Source of the DNA: Candidatus Cybelea palsarum
GTDB taxonomy: Bacteria > Vulcanimicrobiota > Vulcanimicrobiia > Vulcanimicrobiales > Vulcanimicrobiaceae
Reading direction: 5' to 3'
Assembly (NCBI GenBank): GCA_003166915.1
Contig: PMUK01000071.1
Coordinates: 1 to 35,321, forward strand
Length of the DNA stretch: 35,321 bases
Positions 1-7,867 of the stretch are shown here, in pieces. The notes under the pieces are model-generated. The model was not told the DNA's origin. It was given only the letters and a program-made list of their open reading frames with translations, and did no database searches. A program made the position numbers and the translations under genes. Each line of letters opens with the position of its first letter. Within the stretch, counting starts at the first letter, position 1.

Positions 1-149
1 GCGACGCCGCGCGGCGCCCCGTTGTAGCCCGTCGTCAAGATGCGGTGGGCGCGCATTAAAACGCAACCAACCGAAGCTCGCGGGCAGGTCGCGCGCGTGC
101 TGACGGTATGCGCGATCTGCATAAAATACTCGTCCCAACCCGGGCGCAC
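1..149 (-). CDS. dCMP deaminase (ComEB type), partial, runs off left edge
   Basis: Deoxycytidylate deaminases convert dCMP to dUMP for thymidylate synthesis and act in the cytoplasm as zinc enzymes. Only the first 49 codons are present. They start at a GTG 2 bp after the glyA stop and read [12 protein letters not shown], then [11 protein letters not shown], then [10 protein letters not shown]. This is the family's N-terminal signature, ending just before the zinc-binding PHC/HAE region, which lies outside the window. The reading frame continues upstream into glyA, but the family's typical N-terminus and the 2-bp spacing favour this GTG. The tight spacing implies co-transcription with glyA, a sensible pairing because both feed one-carbon and thymidylate metabolism. 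Cysteine and histidine zinc ligands cannot be checked. Confidence 0.85.
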   Translation of the reverse strand, partial: MRPGWDEYFMQIAHTVSTRATCPRASVGCVLMRAHRILTTGYNGAPRGV

Positions 150-151
150 GG

Positions 152-1399
152 CTAAGGGACGTCGTAGCGCGATGTCAATTCGCGAACCCGTCCCCCAAGC
201 CGCGCAATCTCGCGACGCTCTTCGATGTCGCCCAGGGCGTCGCAAATGATGCGGGCCACTTCGCGACAATCTTGCGCGCCAAAACCCCGCGTCGTGATCG
301 CCGGCGTGCCGATTCGAATGCCGCTGGCGACCATGGGCTTTTGCGTATCGAAGGGAATCGCGTTCTTGTTGACCGTGACGTTGATCTCGTCGAGGTAGGC
401 CTCGACCGCCTTTCCGGTCAGACCCTTGACCGAGACGTCGACGAGCATGAGATGCGTGTCGGTTCCTCCCCCGACCAAACGAAGTCCGGCACGGATAAAC
501 TCCTCAGCCATAACGCCAGCATTTTCCACGACCCGTTCTTGGTACGTCTTGAAATCGGGCCGCAGCGCCTCACCGAACGCCACCGCTTTCGCGGCAATCG
601 TATGCATCATAGGGCCGCCTTGAATCCCGGGGAAAACGCTCTTGTCCAAGGGCACGGCCCATTTCTGCGTGCATAGAACGAAGCCGCCGCGCGGACCGCG
701 CAGCGTTTTGTGCGTCGTGGACGACACGAAGTCGGCCAGCGGTATCGGCGAGGGATGGAGCCCAACCGCGACGAGTCCCGCGACGTGCGCAAAATCGACG
801 AGGAGCGCCGCGCCGATCTCCGATGCGATCTCGCGAAACGGCTCGTACTCCATCACGCGGGGATACGCGCTCGCGCCGGCGACGATCAGTTTCGGCTTAT
901 GTTCGCGGGCGAGCGCTCGAACTTCGTCGAAATCGATTAGCTCGGTGTCTTTACGGACCCCGTAGGCGATCGCATTGTAGAGCTTTCCCGAGAAACTGAC
1001 CTTTGTTCCATGCGTCAAATGGCCGCCGTGGGCGAGCGACATTCCAAGAACCGTGTCGCCGGGTTGTAGGATGGCCATGAAGACCGCCATGTTCGCTTGA
1101 GCGCCGGAGTGCGGCTGGACGTTGGCATGATCTGCGCCAAAGATCTGTTTGAGCCGCTCTTGCGCGAGCGTTTCGGCGACGTCGACCCACTGACAGCCTC
1201 CGTAGTATCGCTTGCCCGGATAACCTTCCGCGTATTTATTGGTCATCACGCAGGCGTTTGCTTCGCGTACCGCCCGGCTCGTATAGTTCTCCGAAGCGAT
1301 CAGCTCGAGGTTCTCTTTTTGCCGGCGCTCCTCGCCTGCAATGGCGGCAAAGACTTCGAGATCGCCCGCTTCGATGCGATTCGGCGTTAGAATGTCCAC
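152..1399 (-). CDS. glyA: Serine hydroxymethyltransferase
   Basis: PLP-dependent cytoplasmic enzyme that interconverts serine and glycine while charging tetrahydrofolate with a one-carbon unit. The predicted protein is 415 aa, normal for bacterial SHMT. It shows the N-terminal [13 protein letters not shown] segment, the HSGAQAN segment near residue 97, DFAHVAGL near 212, and the PLP-lysine motif [14 protein letters not shown] with K231. I chose the GTG at 1399 ([13 protein letters not shown]) because the reading frame extends about 50 codons further upstream with sequence unlike the family. The gene is divergent from the TIM-barrel gene at 1491 across about 90 bp, which should hold both promoters, although I see no convincing -35/-10 pair there. 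The dCMP deaminase gene follows 2 bp downstream. Confidence 0.95.
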   Translation of the reverse strand: MDILTPNRIEAGDLEVFAAIAGEERRQKENLELIASENYTSRAVREANACVMTNKYAEGYPGKRYYGGCQWVDVAETLAQERLKQIFGADHANVQPHSGAQANMAVFMAILQPGDTVLGMSLAHGGHLTHGTKVSFSGKLYNAIAYGVRKDTELIDFDEVRALAREHKPKLIVAGASAYPRVMEYEPFREIASEIGAALLVDFAHVAGLVAVGLHPSPIPLADFVSSTTHKTLRGPRGGFVLCTQKWAVPLDKSVFPGIQGGPMMHTIAAKAVAFGEALRPDFKTYQERVVENAGVMAEEFIRAGLRLVGGGTDTHLMLVDVSVKGLTGKAVEAYLDEINVTVNKNAIPFDTQKPMVASGIRIGTPAITTRGFGAQDCREVARIICDALGDIEERREIARLGGRVRELTSRYDVP

Positions 1400-1490
1400 T
1401 GCCAAAGGTCTTTGGGGATTTGCGCCCCGGTGACCTCCGGTATCCACCGATGAGGGTGAGCAACGGCGAGCGGTCGAAAATCCGAGGCCG

Positions 1491-2225
1491 ATGAAGCTTG
1501 CCTGCGCGAGCGGTGCCCTCCACCGCGAGATAGAGAGCGGCGAGCTCACGCAACTCGAGTTCTTGGACCTGTGCGCGCGCGAGTTGGGTTGCGACGGCGT
1601 CGTCTTAGACGTGCGCCATTTTCCGCGACCCGACGACGACTACCTCGCGCAGATCAAGAAGATGGCGACCGACTGGGGTCTCTCGATTGCAGCGCTGAGC
1701 GACTCGAGCTTCTTTTGCTCGGAACGAGGGCACGTGACGAAGGTTCTTAGCGATGCGGCCTTACTCGGCGCGCCGGTGATCGCGGCCCCGCTCGCACTCC
1801 AGACCGAATGCTCCTGGAGCGAACAGTTAGAGCGGCTCGCCTTCGCCACGTCCCTGGCAAAGCGCCTCAACGTCACGCTGGCTTTGCGTAATGCCCCGAA
1901 CACGTTCGCGGCCGGGACTCAAGATTGCAAGCGCGTCGTCAAAGAGACTGACTCCGCCTGGCTGCGGTACGGGCCCGATCCGCAGGAGCTCGACGCCGCC
2001 AGCGACGCGCAAGCTCTCGCGCCCAACACCGTCTTATTGTGGAGCGGACTGGGCAAACAAACAGAGCAAACGGTCGCCGCCGCGACGCACGCTTTCGCAG
2101 CTTTTCGCGGATACGTTGCCATTGACGAGGCGTTTGGCGCGGCTACGACGGACGGGCTTGCGGCCGCGATCGCTACGTGGCGCAACGCGCTTTGCGCCCA
2201 ATACAAAGAACTCAACCACAAATAG
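1491..2225 (+). CDS. Sugar phosphate isomerase/epimerase-like TIM-barrel protein
   Basis: The 244-aa protein looks like the AP-endonuclease-2/xylose-isomerase-like TIM barrel family. It opens with KLACASGAL, has the strand-like [12 protein letters not shown] segment near residue 35, then [23 protein letters not shown] and LNVTLALRN at roughly barrel-strand spacing, and ends with a strand rich in aromatic and acidic residues ([11 protein letters not shown]). Substrate cannot be told from the sequence, and the metal-binding Glu/His set of the family is not clearly complete. The start ATG follows a GAGG-type ribosome site. It is a single-gene unit: divergent from glyA, with a probable 6S RNA on the opposite strand just downstream. 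The family call is by overall pattern, not by an invariant motif. Confidence 0.6.
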   Translation: MKLACASGALHREIESGELTQLEFLDLCARELGCDGVVLDVRHFPRPDDDYLAQIKKMATDWGLSIAALSDSSFFCSERGHVTKVLSDAALLGAPVIAAPLALQTECSWSEQLERLAFATSLAKRLNVTLALRNAPNTFAAGTQDCKRVVKETDSAWLRYGPDPQELDAASDAQALAPNTVLLWSGLGKQTEQTVAAATHAFAAFRGYVAIDEAFGAATTDGLAAAIATWRNALCAQYKELNHK

Positions 2226-2237
2226 CGTCTTGCGTAC

Positions 2238-2412
2238 GCGGTACGAACCTGCATTCTCGCAGGTGGGTGCGGCCCGGGCGCCGGTTTGGGGCAGGCATCT
2301 CGAGCCCGCCGCTCCGTCGTATCCGGAGCTGATGCTCCCTAGGTTGTATAAGTCGGTTCGGTACCTACGTTCGCTGCGCGCTAAGCGCAGTCGAGCCCCT
2401 CTACCGTACCAC
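2238..2412 (-). ncRNA. ssrS: Probable 6S RNA (SsrS), alphaproteobacterial-like
   Basis: 6S RNA binds the housekeeping RNA polymerase holoenzyme by imitating an open promoter. Read on the minus strand, this 175-nt stretch closes with an 8-bp stem: 2405-2412 pairs with 2238-2245, including one G-U pair. Its 3' arm holds GCACCC and then a 6-bp hairpin, ACCTGC (2259-2264) with GCAGGT (2247-2252), followed by TTCGTACC. As I recall the family, this layout matches the 3' arm of alphaproteobacterial 6S RNAs (GCACCCACCU, short hairpin, AGGUUC). The 5' side carries CCGAACCGACTTATACAA, similar to the central-bubble strand (CUGAGCCGAUAUUU...), followed by GGGAGC, which can form an apical hairpin with GCTCC. 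Length fits the family. It lies between two plus-strand genes with no plausible reading frame. Exact ends are inferred from the stem. Confidence 0.55.
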
Positions 2413-2483
2413 CGTGAGTCAAGTGCCTGGGGCTCCGAAGGCCAAGCCGGTAGAAGCCGGCGCGCCCACGAAGTGCGAGGCCG

Positions 2484-3503
2484 ATGTCTTCGCTCTCGAT
2501 CTCGGTCTGCGCGATGGAGCTGCCGCTCGTACACGTCTTCAAGATCGCGCGCGGTGAAGAAGCAATCGCGCGCACCGCAGTCGTCCGCGTTCGAGGAGCC
2601 GATCTCGAGGGTATCGGCGAGGCGACGCCGATCGAACGCTATGGGGAGTCAGTGGAGAGCGTCATTGCGTATTTCGCAGCGCATCCGCTCGCCTGCGACG
2701 ATCCCTTCCGCCTCGAATCGCTGTTGCGCGCGGAGATCCCCGCAGCGGCGCGCGCGGGGCTCGACCTCGCGCTCCACGATCTGATCGGCAAAGAGCTCGG
2801 CAAACCGCTCTACGCGCTGCTTGGTCTGGATCCGTCGCGCGCGCCGTTGACCTCGTTCACGATCGGCATCGCCGACCCGCAAGTGATGCTGCACAAGGTC
2901 GACGAGGCCGCGCACTATCCGATTCTCAAAGTCAAGCTCGGAGCCGGCACGCTCTCCGAACAGGTCGAGATCGTCGCGGCAATCCGGGGACGTTACGGCG
3001 GCGCGCTTCGTCTCGACGCCAACGAAGGTTGGAACGTCGACGAGGCGATTACGATTTTGCGCGAGCTGCAACGCTACGAGATCGAGTTTTGCGAACAGCC
3101 GGTCGCCGCCGGCAACCCGCAGTGGCTGCGAGCGATTCGCGACCGCGTCTCCATACCGATCGTCGCCGATGAGGATTGCCTCGTTGCAAGCGATCTTCCG
3201 CCGTTATACGGTTGCATCGACGGCGTCAACGTCAAGCTCGCCAAGGCCGGAGGTATTCGTGGCGCGCTGGCGATGATCCACAGCGCACGCGCGATGGGTT
3301 TGAAGGTCATGATCGGCTGCATGGTCGAGAGCGCAATTGCCGCGACGGCCGCAGCACACGTCTCGCCGCTAGCGGATTGGGCGGATCTCGACGGGCCGCT
3401 CTTGATATCACGCGACCCATTTACCGGAGTGCGCTACGAGGCGGGCAAAGTACTGATTCCCGATGCGCCCGGGCTGGGTGTCCGCGAAGGCGCGCTGCGG
3501 TGA
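2484..3503 (+). CDS. Dipeptide epimerase (L-Ala-D/L-Glu epimerase or DgcA-like), enolase superfamily
   Basis: 339-aa muconate-lactonizing subgroup enolase-superfamily enzyme, cytoplasmic and Mg-dependent. Visible landmarks are the KVKLG motif with catalytic lysines K139 and K141, then metal ligands D168 (LDANEGW), E194 (CEQPV) and D219 (IVADED), and the C-terminal lysine segment VKLAKAGGI near 240-247. These fit L-Ala-D/L-Glu epimerases used in murein peptide recycling. The same fold includes DgcA, an N-acetyl-D-glutamate racemase that works with a DUF1611 partner, and a DUF1611 gene follows here with a 4-bp GTGA overlap. The start ATG at 2484 has a GCGAGG ribosome site; an internal ATG at codon 11 is possible. 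Dipeptide versus N-acetyl-glutamate substrate cannot be decided from the sequence. Confidence 0.85.
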   Translation: MSSLSISVCAMELPLVHVFKIARGEEAIARTAVVRVRGADLEGIGEATPIERYGESVESVIAYFAAHPLACDDPFRLESLLRAEIPAAARAGLDLALHDLIGKELGKPLYALLGLDPSRAPLTSFTIGIADPQVMLHKVDEAAHYPILKVKLGAGTLSEQVEIVAAIRGRYGGALRLDANEGWNVDEAITILRELQRYEIEFCEQPVAAGNPQWLRAIRDRVSIPIVADEDCLVASDLPPLYGCIDGVNVKLAKAGGIRGALAMIHSARAMGLKVMIGCMVESAIAATAAAHVSPLADWADLDGPLLISRDPFTGVRYEAGKVLIPDAPGLGVREGALR

Positions 3504-4567
3504 CGCGACGTTACGCGATTCTCGCTCCGGATCGCTTCGAGCACGATGCCAAGACCGCGCACGGCGTGATTCGCTATGGAAGTGACGAGGTGGTGGCGGT
3601 AATCGACCCGACGCACGCCGGGCAGCGCGTGCGCGACGTGCTTGCGTACCTCGACAGCGACGTTCCCATCGTTAGCAGCGTCGCGCAGGCGCTGGAGCAC
3701 GCCCCGACGTCGCTGCTCATCGGAACGGCGCCCAAGGGCGGCGGCCTTCCACCCGATTGGCGCGCGGCCGTCGCGCACGCAATCGCCGCGAAACTCGAGA
3801 TCGTCAGCGGCCTACACGAGATCCTCGGAATCGATCGCGAGTTTCGAAGCGCCGCGCGCGCCGCAGGCACGGCGATCTGGGATGTCCGCGAGCCTCCCGA
3901 CGTTCCGCTTTTTTCCGGCGACGCCTACGATGTGCAAGCGCCGGTTCTTCTCACGGTCGGCAACGATTGCGCGGTCGGCAAGATGACGGTCGCACTCGAG
4001 CTCGTTGCGGCCGCATGCGCATCGGGAAGGCAGGCTCGATTTGTGCCGACCGGTCAGACCGGTATCGTGATTGCGGGATGGGGAATCTCGGTCGATCGCG
4101 TCATTGCCGATTTCGCGGCGGGCGCCGCAGAACAACTCGTGCTCTACGCGGCGCACGAAGGCGCCGATCTCATCGTCGTCGAGGGACAGGGCGCGATCAA
4201 CCACCCGGCCTATGCACCGGTGACGCTCGCGTTGATGACCGGGTGCGCGCCGGACGCGTTGGTCCTCGTCTGCGATCCAAGCCGCACTCACATCGAATCC
4301 TATGCAACGCCGGTTCTAGGCTACAAAGAGCTAATCGCCGTTCACGAGGCATTGCTTGAGACGATCAAGCCCGCGCCGGTTGTCGGCATCGCGCTGAACA
4401 CGCGCGGCTTAAGCGAGACGCAAGCTCGCGCCGAAATCGCGCGGGCCCGCGACGAAACGCAACTGCCGGCCGGCGACGTCGTCCGCTTTGGTGCCGATGA
4501 TTTCTACTCGCAGATCTCCGCACGCATCGTCAAACGGCCGCCCTTGGGCGCGCGACACGAACCGTGA
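3500..4567 (+). CDS. DUF1611 P-loop protein, DgcN-like
   Basis: 355-aa protein of the DUF1611 family. An N-terminal Rossmann-like part (VVAVIDPTHAGQ near residue 33) precedes a C-terminal P-loop domain with GNDCAVGKMT at 154-163, then FVPTGQTGIVIAG and the acidic strand LIVVEGQGAINHPAY, which is typical of the family. DUF1611 proteins commonly sit beside an enolase-superfamily epimerase. In the D-glutamate catabolic pair DgcN-DgcA the DUF1611 member is reported as the N-acetyltransferase. The start is taken as the GTG that overlaps the epimerase stop (GTGA). The reading frame is open far upstream, but inside the epimerase gene. The stop again overlaps the next GTG, so the three genes are translationally coupled. 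The DgcN role is inferred from neighbourhood and fold. Confidence 0.8.
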   Translation: MTRRYAILAPDRFEHDAKTAHGVIRYGSDEVVAVIDPTHAGQRVRDVLAYLDSDVPIVSSVAQALEHAPTSLLIGTAPKGGGLPPDWRAAVAHAIAAKLEIVSGLHEILGIDREFRSAARAAGTAIWDVREPPDVPLFSGDAYDVQAPVLLTVGNDCAVGKMTVALELVAAACASGRQARFVPTGQTGIVIAGWGISVDRVIADFAAGAAEQLVLYAAHEGADLIVVEGQGAINHPAYAPVTLALMTGCAPDALVLVCDPSRTHIESYATPVLGYKELIAVHEALLETIKPAPVVGIALNTRGLSETQARAEIARARDETQLPAGDVVRFGADDFYSQISARIVKRPPLGARHEP

Positions 4568-6186
4568 ACTCCGGCCGCATCGCGGCGGTTGCGCTGGCGA
4601 TGCTCGTCGCGGTTTCCGGTTGCTCGAGAGCGGCTGCGCCGTCGAAGGGCGAACGGAACTCCTGGACGATCCCCGGCGTCGTGCGCATCGGTGAAGACGA
4701 AGAGCCCGACAGCCTCAACCTAATGTACGCGCACAGCGCCGCCAGCGACGCGATCGTCGGCCTGCTCTTTTCGTTCATCCTCCGTTACGACGCGCAGGGA
4801 AACTACATTCCCGATCTGGCAACGCAGGTGCCGACGCTGCGCAACGGCGGGATCAGCCGCGACGGTAGAACGATTCTCGTGCATCTGCGTAAAGGCGTCG
4901 TATGGGCGGACGGCGCGCCGCTAACGGCGGCCGATTGGCTCTTCACCTATGACGCCGTCCGAAATCCGCTCAACGCCGTCAAGACGACGTACGGATGGGA
5001 CGACATTGCCTCCGCGCGCGCACCGGATCCCTACACGATCGTCATTGCGCTCAAACGGCCGAACGTGGCAGTCCTAGGAATTCTCGCGATCGGCGGCGCC
5101 GCGTATCCGCCGATGCCCGCGCATCTGCTCGCGAAGGCCGGCAACCTGCGCCGGGCGAGCTTCAACGAAAGCCCGCTCTCCAGCGGACCGTTCGTGCTCG
5201 AGCAATGGAACCACGGAAGCTCGTTAACCTTCGTGCCGAACCGCCGCTATTTTCGCGGGCCGCCGCACCTCAAAGAAGTCGTGTGGAAGGTCGTTCCCGA
5301 CGTCAATACCCTCTTTAACGAGCTCGTAACGCACGAGGTCGACGTCTATCCGACCGTCAACGTGAACGATGTCGCCCGACTGCAAAGCATCTCCGGCATA
5401 ACCGTGAAGCGCCGGACGATCGCGAACTGGCGACACCTCGGACTCAACCTGAGCCGTCCGCAGCTGGCCGACGCGCGAGTACGCCGCGCAATAGCCGAGG
5501 CAATCGACTGGAGGCGCATCGAGGCGACGGTGTATCACGGGCTCGACTCACTGGGGGTCTCGGATATCTACCCCGAACTTTGGGCCGCGCCCACGCTACC
5601 GCCGTACCGCTACGATCCCGCCGATGCGAAGCATCTGCTCGCGGCGGCCGGATGGAAGCCGGACGCCGGCGGCACTCTTCGCAAAGGCGCGATCGCGATG
5701 CATCTGAGCATCTACGCCACGACCGGCCATCAAGAGAACCCCGAATCGCAAGTGCTGATCCAATCGATGCTGCACGCCGTCGGCATCGACGTCGCGGTTC
5801 GTAACTATCCCGGAAGCTATCTCTTTGCAATGGACGGGCCGCTGTATACGGGCAAGTACGATCTCGAGTGGTCCGTCGAAACGAACGGACCGGATCCGGA
5901 TAACTCCGGGAGCTGGTCCGGTGCCTTCATTCCGCCGCACGGGGCGAACACGTCGTGGCTCGACGATCCCATCGTGAACGCGACGAGCCTGGCAGCGGCG
6001 AGCACGTTCGACCTCGCGGCGCGCAAGCGGCTCTATCAGCGCGAAGAGGAGCGCATCCGGGAACTGGTACCAGCCGTCTTTTTCAGCTGGGAGACCGATT
6101 ACACGGCGATCAACGACGACCTGAAGAACTACGTTCCGGCGGCGTTCATCGGGGACACGTGGAACGCGTGGCAGTGGCATATTTAA
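4564..6186 (+). CDS. Peptide/oligopeptide ABC transporter substrate-binding lipoprotein (SBP family 5)
   Basis: 540-aa extracytoplasmic binding protein of the DppA/OppA family. A lipoprotein signal peptide is visible: a short N-region, the hydrophobic IAAVALAMLVAV, then lipobox VSGC with C20. The mature part shows the family's early region (EEPDSLNLMYAHSAASD), the VHLRKGVVWADGAPLTAADW signature near residue 110, and the VRRAIAEAIDWRRI segment near residue 310. No permease or ATPase genes are nearby, so transport may use components encoded elsewhere, as with the murein tripeptide binder MppA. The GTG start overlaps the stop of the DUF1611 gene. The genomic setting suggests its ligand is a peptide, perhaps a cell-wall fragment, but ligand identity is an inference. 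Confidence 0.88.
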   Translation: MNSGRIAAVALAMLVAVSGCSRAAAPSKGERNSWTIPGVVRIGEDEEPDSLNLMYAHSAASDAIVGLLFSFILRYDAQGNYIPDLATQVPTLRNGGISRDGRTILVHLRKGVVWADGAPLTAADWLFTYDAVRNPLNAVKTTYGWDDIASARAPDPYTIVIALKRPNVAVLGILAIGGAAYPPMPAHLLAKAGNLRRASFNESPLSSGPFVLEQWNHGSSLTFVPNRRYFRGPPHLKEVVWKVVPDVNTLFNELVTHEVDVYPTVNVNDVARLQSISGITVKRRTIANWRHLGLNLSRPQLADARVRRAIAEAIDWRRIEATVYHGLDSLGVSDIYPELWAAPTLPPYRYDPADAKHLLAAAGWKPDAGGTLRKGAIAMHLSIYATTGHQENPESQVLIQSMLHAVGIDVAVRNYPGSYLFAMDGPLYTGKYDLEWSVETNGPDPDNSGSWSGAFIPPHGANTSWLDDPIVNATSLAAASTFDLAARKRLYQREEERIRELVPAVFFSWETDYTAINDDLKNYVPAAFIGDTWNAWQWHI

Positions 6187-7070
6187 ACGCTCCCGCTTTC
6201 GCGCAGACGCTTGGCGCGCAAGGCGGCGCGACGCTCTTCTTCGAACCCACGCGGACCGGCGTGTTGAGCTGGAACACCCTGGCGCCCAAAGGGCGGATCG
6301 CATTTCGTCTGCTGCGCGCGCATCAAACCGACGGCGATTGGCTCGATCATTCGGAGTGGCAAAGCGATGCCGCTACGTCATTGAGCCCCTCGCACGCCGG
6401 CACGAACGTGGAAGTTGATGTCATCTCCACTTTGCAGCCCTTCGACGGGATCGAAGTGCGTGCGCCCGGCGTCCGATTCGAGCTGCTCGCATTCTCCGCT
6501 CCCGTGCATTCGCGCCCGTCGCTCCCCTACGCGCGAGACGCGCTCATTCTCGACGTACCGGCGCGCTCGCAATACCCTTCGACGAAGCCAATAAAGGAAG
6601 AGCGGGGATGGTGCAGCCCCGCCAGCCTTTCCATGATTCACGCCTACCACGGCATCGATCTCCCTCTCGAGCAAGCCGCGCTCGGCGTTTTCGATCGCGC
6701 CTATAACGGAACGGGAAACTGGGCCTTCAACGTTGCCTACAGCGGCAGGCTCGGCTTTCGAGCGGTCGTAGCGCATCTGCGTAATCTCGACCACGCCCAG
6801 CGATTGATCGAGCGTAATCTCCCGCTGGCCATTTCATACTCGTGGGGTCCCGGAGAGCTGCCCGGCGCGCCGTTGCCTCACTCCGACGGTCATCTCGTCG
6901 TGCTCTGCGGATTCACGCGCAACGGCGATTGCGCGATCAACGATCCTGCCGCTCCAAACGTGCGCGTCGTCTATCCGCGCGCCGCAATCGAGCGGATTTG
7001 GCAACGTAACGACGGCATCGCCTACGTCGTGGCGCCGGTCGGCGTCGAGTTCGCCGACGTGCTGGCCTAG
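6159..7070 (+). CDS. C39-like cysteine peptidase with N-terminal beta domain
   Basis: About 303 aa. The C-terminal half matches peptidase C39-like (papain-fold) proteins: ERGWCSPASLSMIHAYHG with catalytic Cys near residue 152, HSDGHLVVLCGFT with His near 245, and INDPA with Asp near 262. The first 130 residues are beta-rich (ATLFFEPTRTGVLSW, VEVDVISTLQPFDGIEV) and may be a binding domain. No signal peptide is seen, so location is unclear. The start is uncertain: GTGs at 6159, 6168 and 6174 all lie inside the end of the binding-protein gene. I chose 6159 because a GGGGA lies a few bases before it. Coupling with the peptide-binding protein suggests it cleaves imported or captured peptides, but no substrate can be read from the sequence. 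Confidence 0.75.
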   Translation: MERVAVAYLNAPAFAQTLGAQGGATLFFEPTRTGVLSWNTLAPKGRIAFRLLRAHQTDGDWLDHSEWQSDAATSLSPSHAGTNVEVDVISTLQPFDGIEVRAPGVRFELLAFSAPVHSRPSLPYARDALILDVPARSQYPSTKPIKEERGWCSPASLSMIHAYHGIDLPLEQAALGVFDRAYNGTGNWAFNVAYSGRLGFRAVVAHLRNLDHAQRLIERNLPLAISYSWGPGELPGAPLPHSDGHLVVLCGFTRNGDCAINDPAAPNVRVVYPRAAIERIWQRNDGIAYVVAPVGVEFADVLA

Positions 7071-7081
7071 GGACCGAAACC

Positions 7082-7867
7082 GTGCGAGACCTCGCCGCGA
7101 TTGCGGCCGCCGTCGTACGCTGCCGGCGCTGCCCGGAGCTCCGGGCCTATACCGCGCAAGTCGCGCGCGAAAAGAAGCGCGCGCATCGCGACTGCAGCTA
7201 CTGGGGGAAGCCGGTACCGGGCTTCGGCGACTCGCATGCCGGCATGGTCTTGGTTGGGCTCGCTCCTGGAGCTCACGGCAGCAATCGTACCGGGCGCCCC
7301 TTTACCGGTGACGCGTCGGGCGACTTTCTCTATCCCGCGCTCTATCGCGCGGGTTTCGCCTCCGCGCCCGTTGCACGCGATCGCAACGACGGCCTCGTGC
7401 TTGCCGACTGCTACATTACCGCTGCGGCGCGTTGCGCGCCGCCTGGGAACAAGCCGACTCCCGGAGAGCTAAAGAACTGCTTTCCCTACTTGCTCGAAGA
7501 GTTCGACGCCCTCGATCGGATCGTGGTGATGGTCGGCCTTGGAGCGATCGGCTTCAACGCCGTTCTGCGCGTGCTCGACCGGCGAGGCTTTGCGTTCGGG
7601 CCGCCCAAGCCGGTCTTCTCGCATGGCGCGCAGTACGTCGCTCGCAACGACCGGCGAACGATTTCCGCGATCGCCTCCTTTCATCCGAGCCGGCAGAATA
7701 CGAACACGGGCAAGCTGACGGTTGCGATGTTCGACGCGATTTTTACCCTCGCGAAGGAGATTCTGGCGCGCGCCGGAGGTGCAGATCGGCCATCAGCTGA
7801 TCCGGTACCGAGCTCGGCGCATCCATCATCAAGTCCCGAGCGCCTTGATTCTTCGGGAACGCGATAA
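7082..7867 (+). CDS. udgB: Family 5 uracil-DNA glycosylase (UdgB)
   Basis: 261-aa base-excision repair enzyme that removes uracil (and in this family hypoxanthine and related bases) from DNA. Motif A reads GLAPGAHGSNRTGRPFTGD and motif B HPSRQNTNTGKLT, which is the family 5 pattern. An iron-sulfur cluster is expected from C14-x2-C17 and later cysteines (RCAPPGNKP, LKNC). The GTG start lies 11 bp after the C39 peptidase stop, preceded by AGGGACC. The last 25 residues (rich in Ser, Pro and Asp) lie beyond the conserved domain and are encoded opposite the 3' end of aspS: the two genes overlap tail-to-tail by 125 bp. Its presence at the end of the peptide cassette looks incidental. Confidence 0.9.
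   Translation: MRDLAAIAAAVVRCRRCPELRAYTAQVAREKKRAHRDCSYWGKPVPGFGDSHAGMVLVGLAPGAHGSNRTGRPFTGDASGDFLYPALYRAGFASAPVARDRNDGLVLADCYITAAARCAPPGNKPTPGELKNCFPYLLEEFDALDRIVVMVGLGAIGFNAVLRVLDRRGFAFGPPKPVFSHGAQYVARNDRRTISAIASFHPSRQNTNTGKLTVAMFDAIFTLAKEILARAGGADRPSADPVPSSAHPSSSPERLDSSGTR

Noticed and set aside
1400-1490. Divergent promoters between glyA and the TIM-barrel gene
   Set aside because: They must exist, but no -35/-10 pair of reasonable quality is visible on either strand.
2417-2422. TTGACT on the minus strand as a -35 box for the 6S RNA
   Set aside because: No -10 box is found at a suitable spacing ahead of the inferred 5' end, so I do not list a promoter.
1891-2784. 297-codon plus-strand open frame across the 2226-2483 gap
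   Set aside because: It overlaps two well-supported genes in another frame and its product is Arg/Ser/Pro-rich low-complexity sequence typical of shadow frames in GC-rich DNA.
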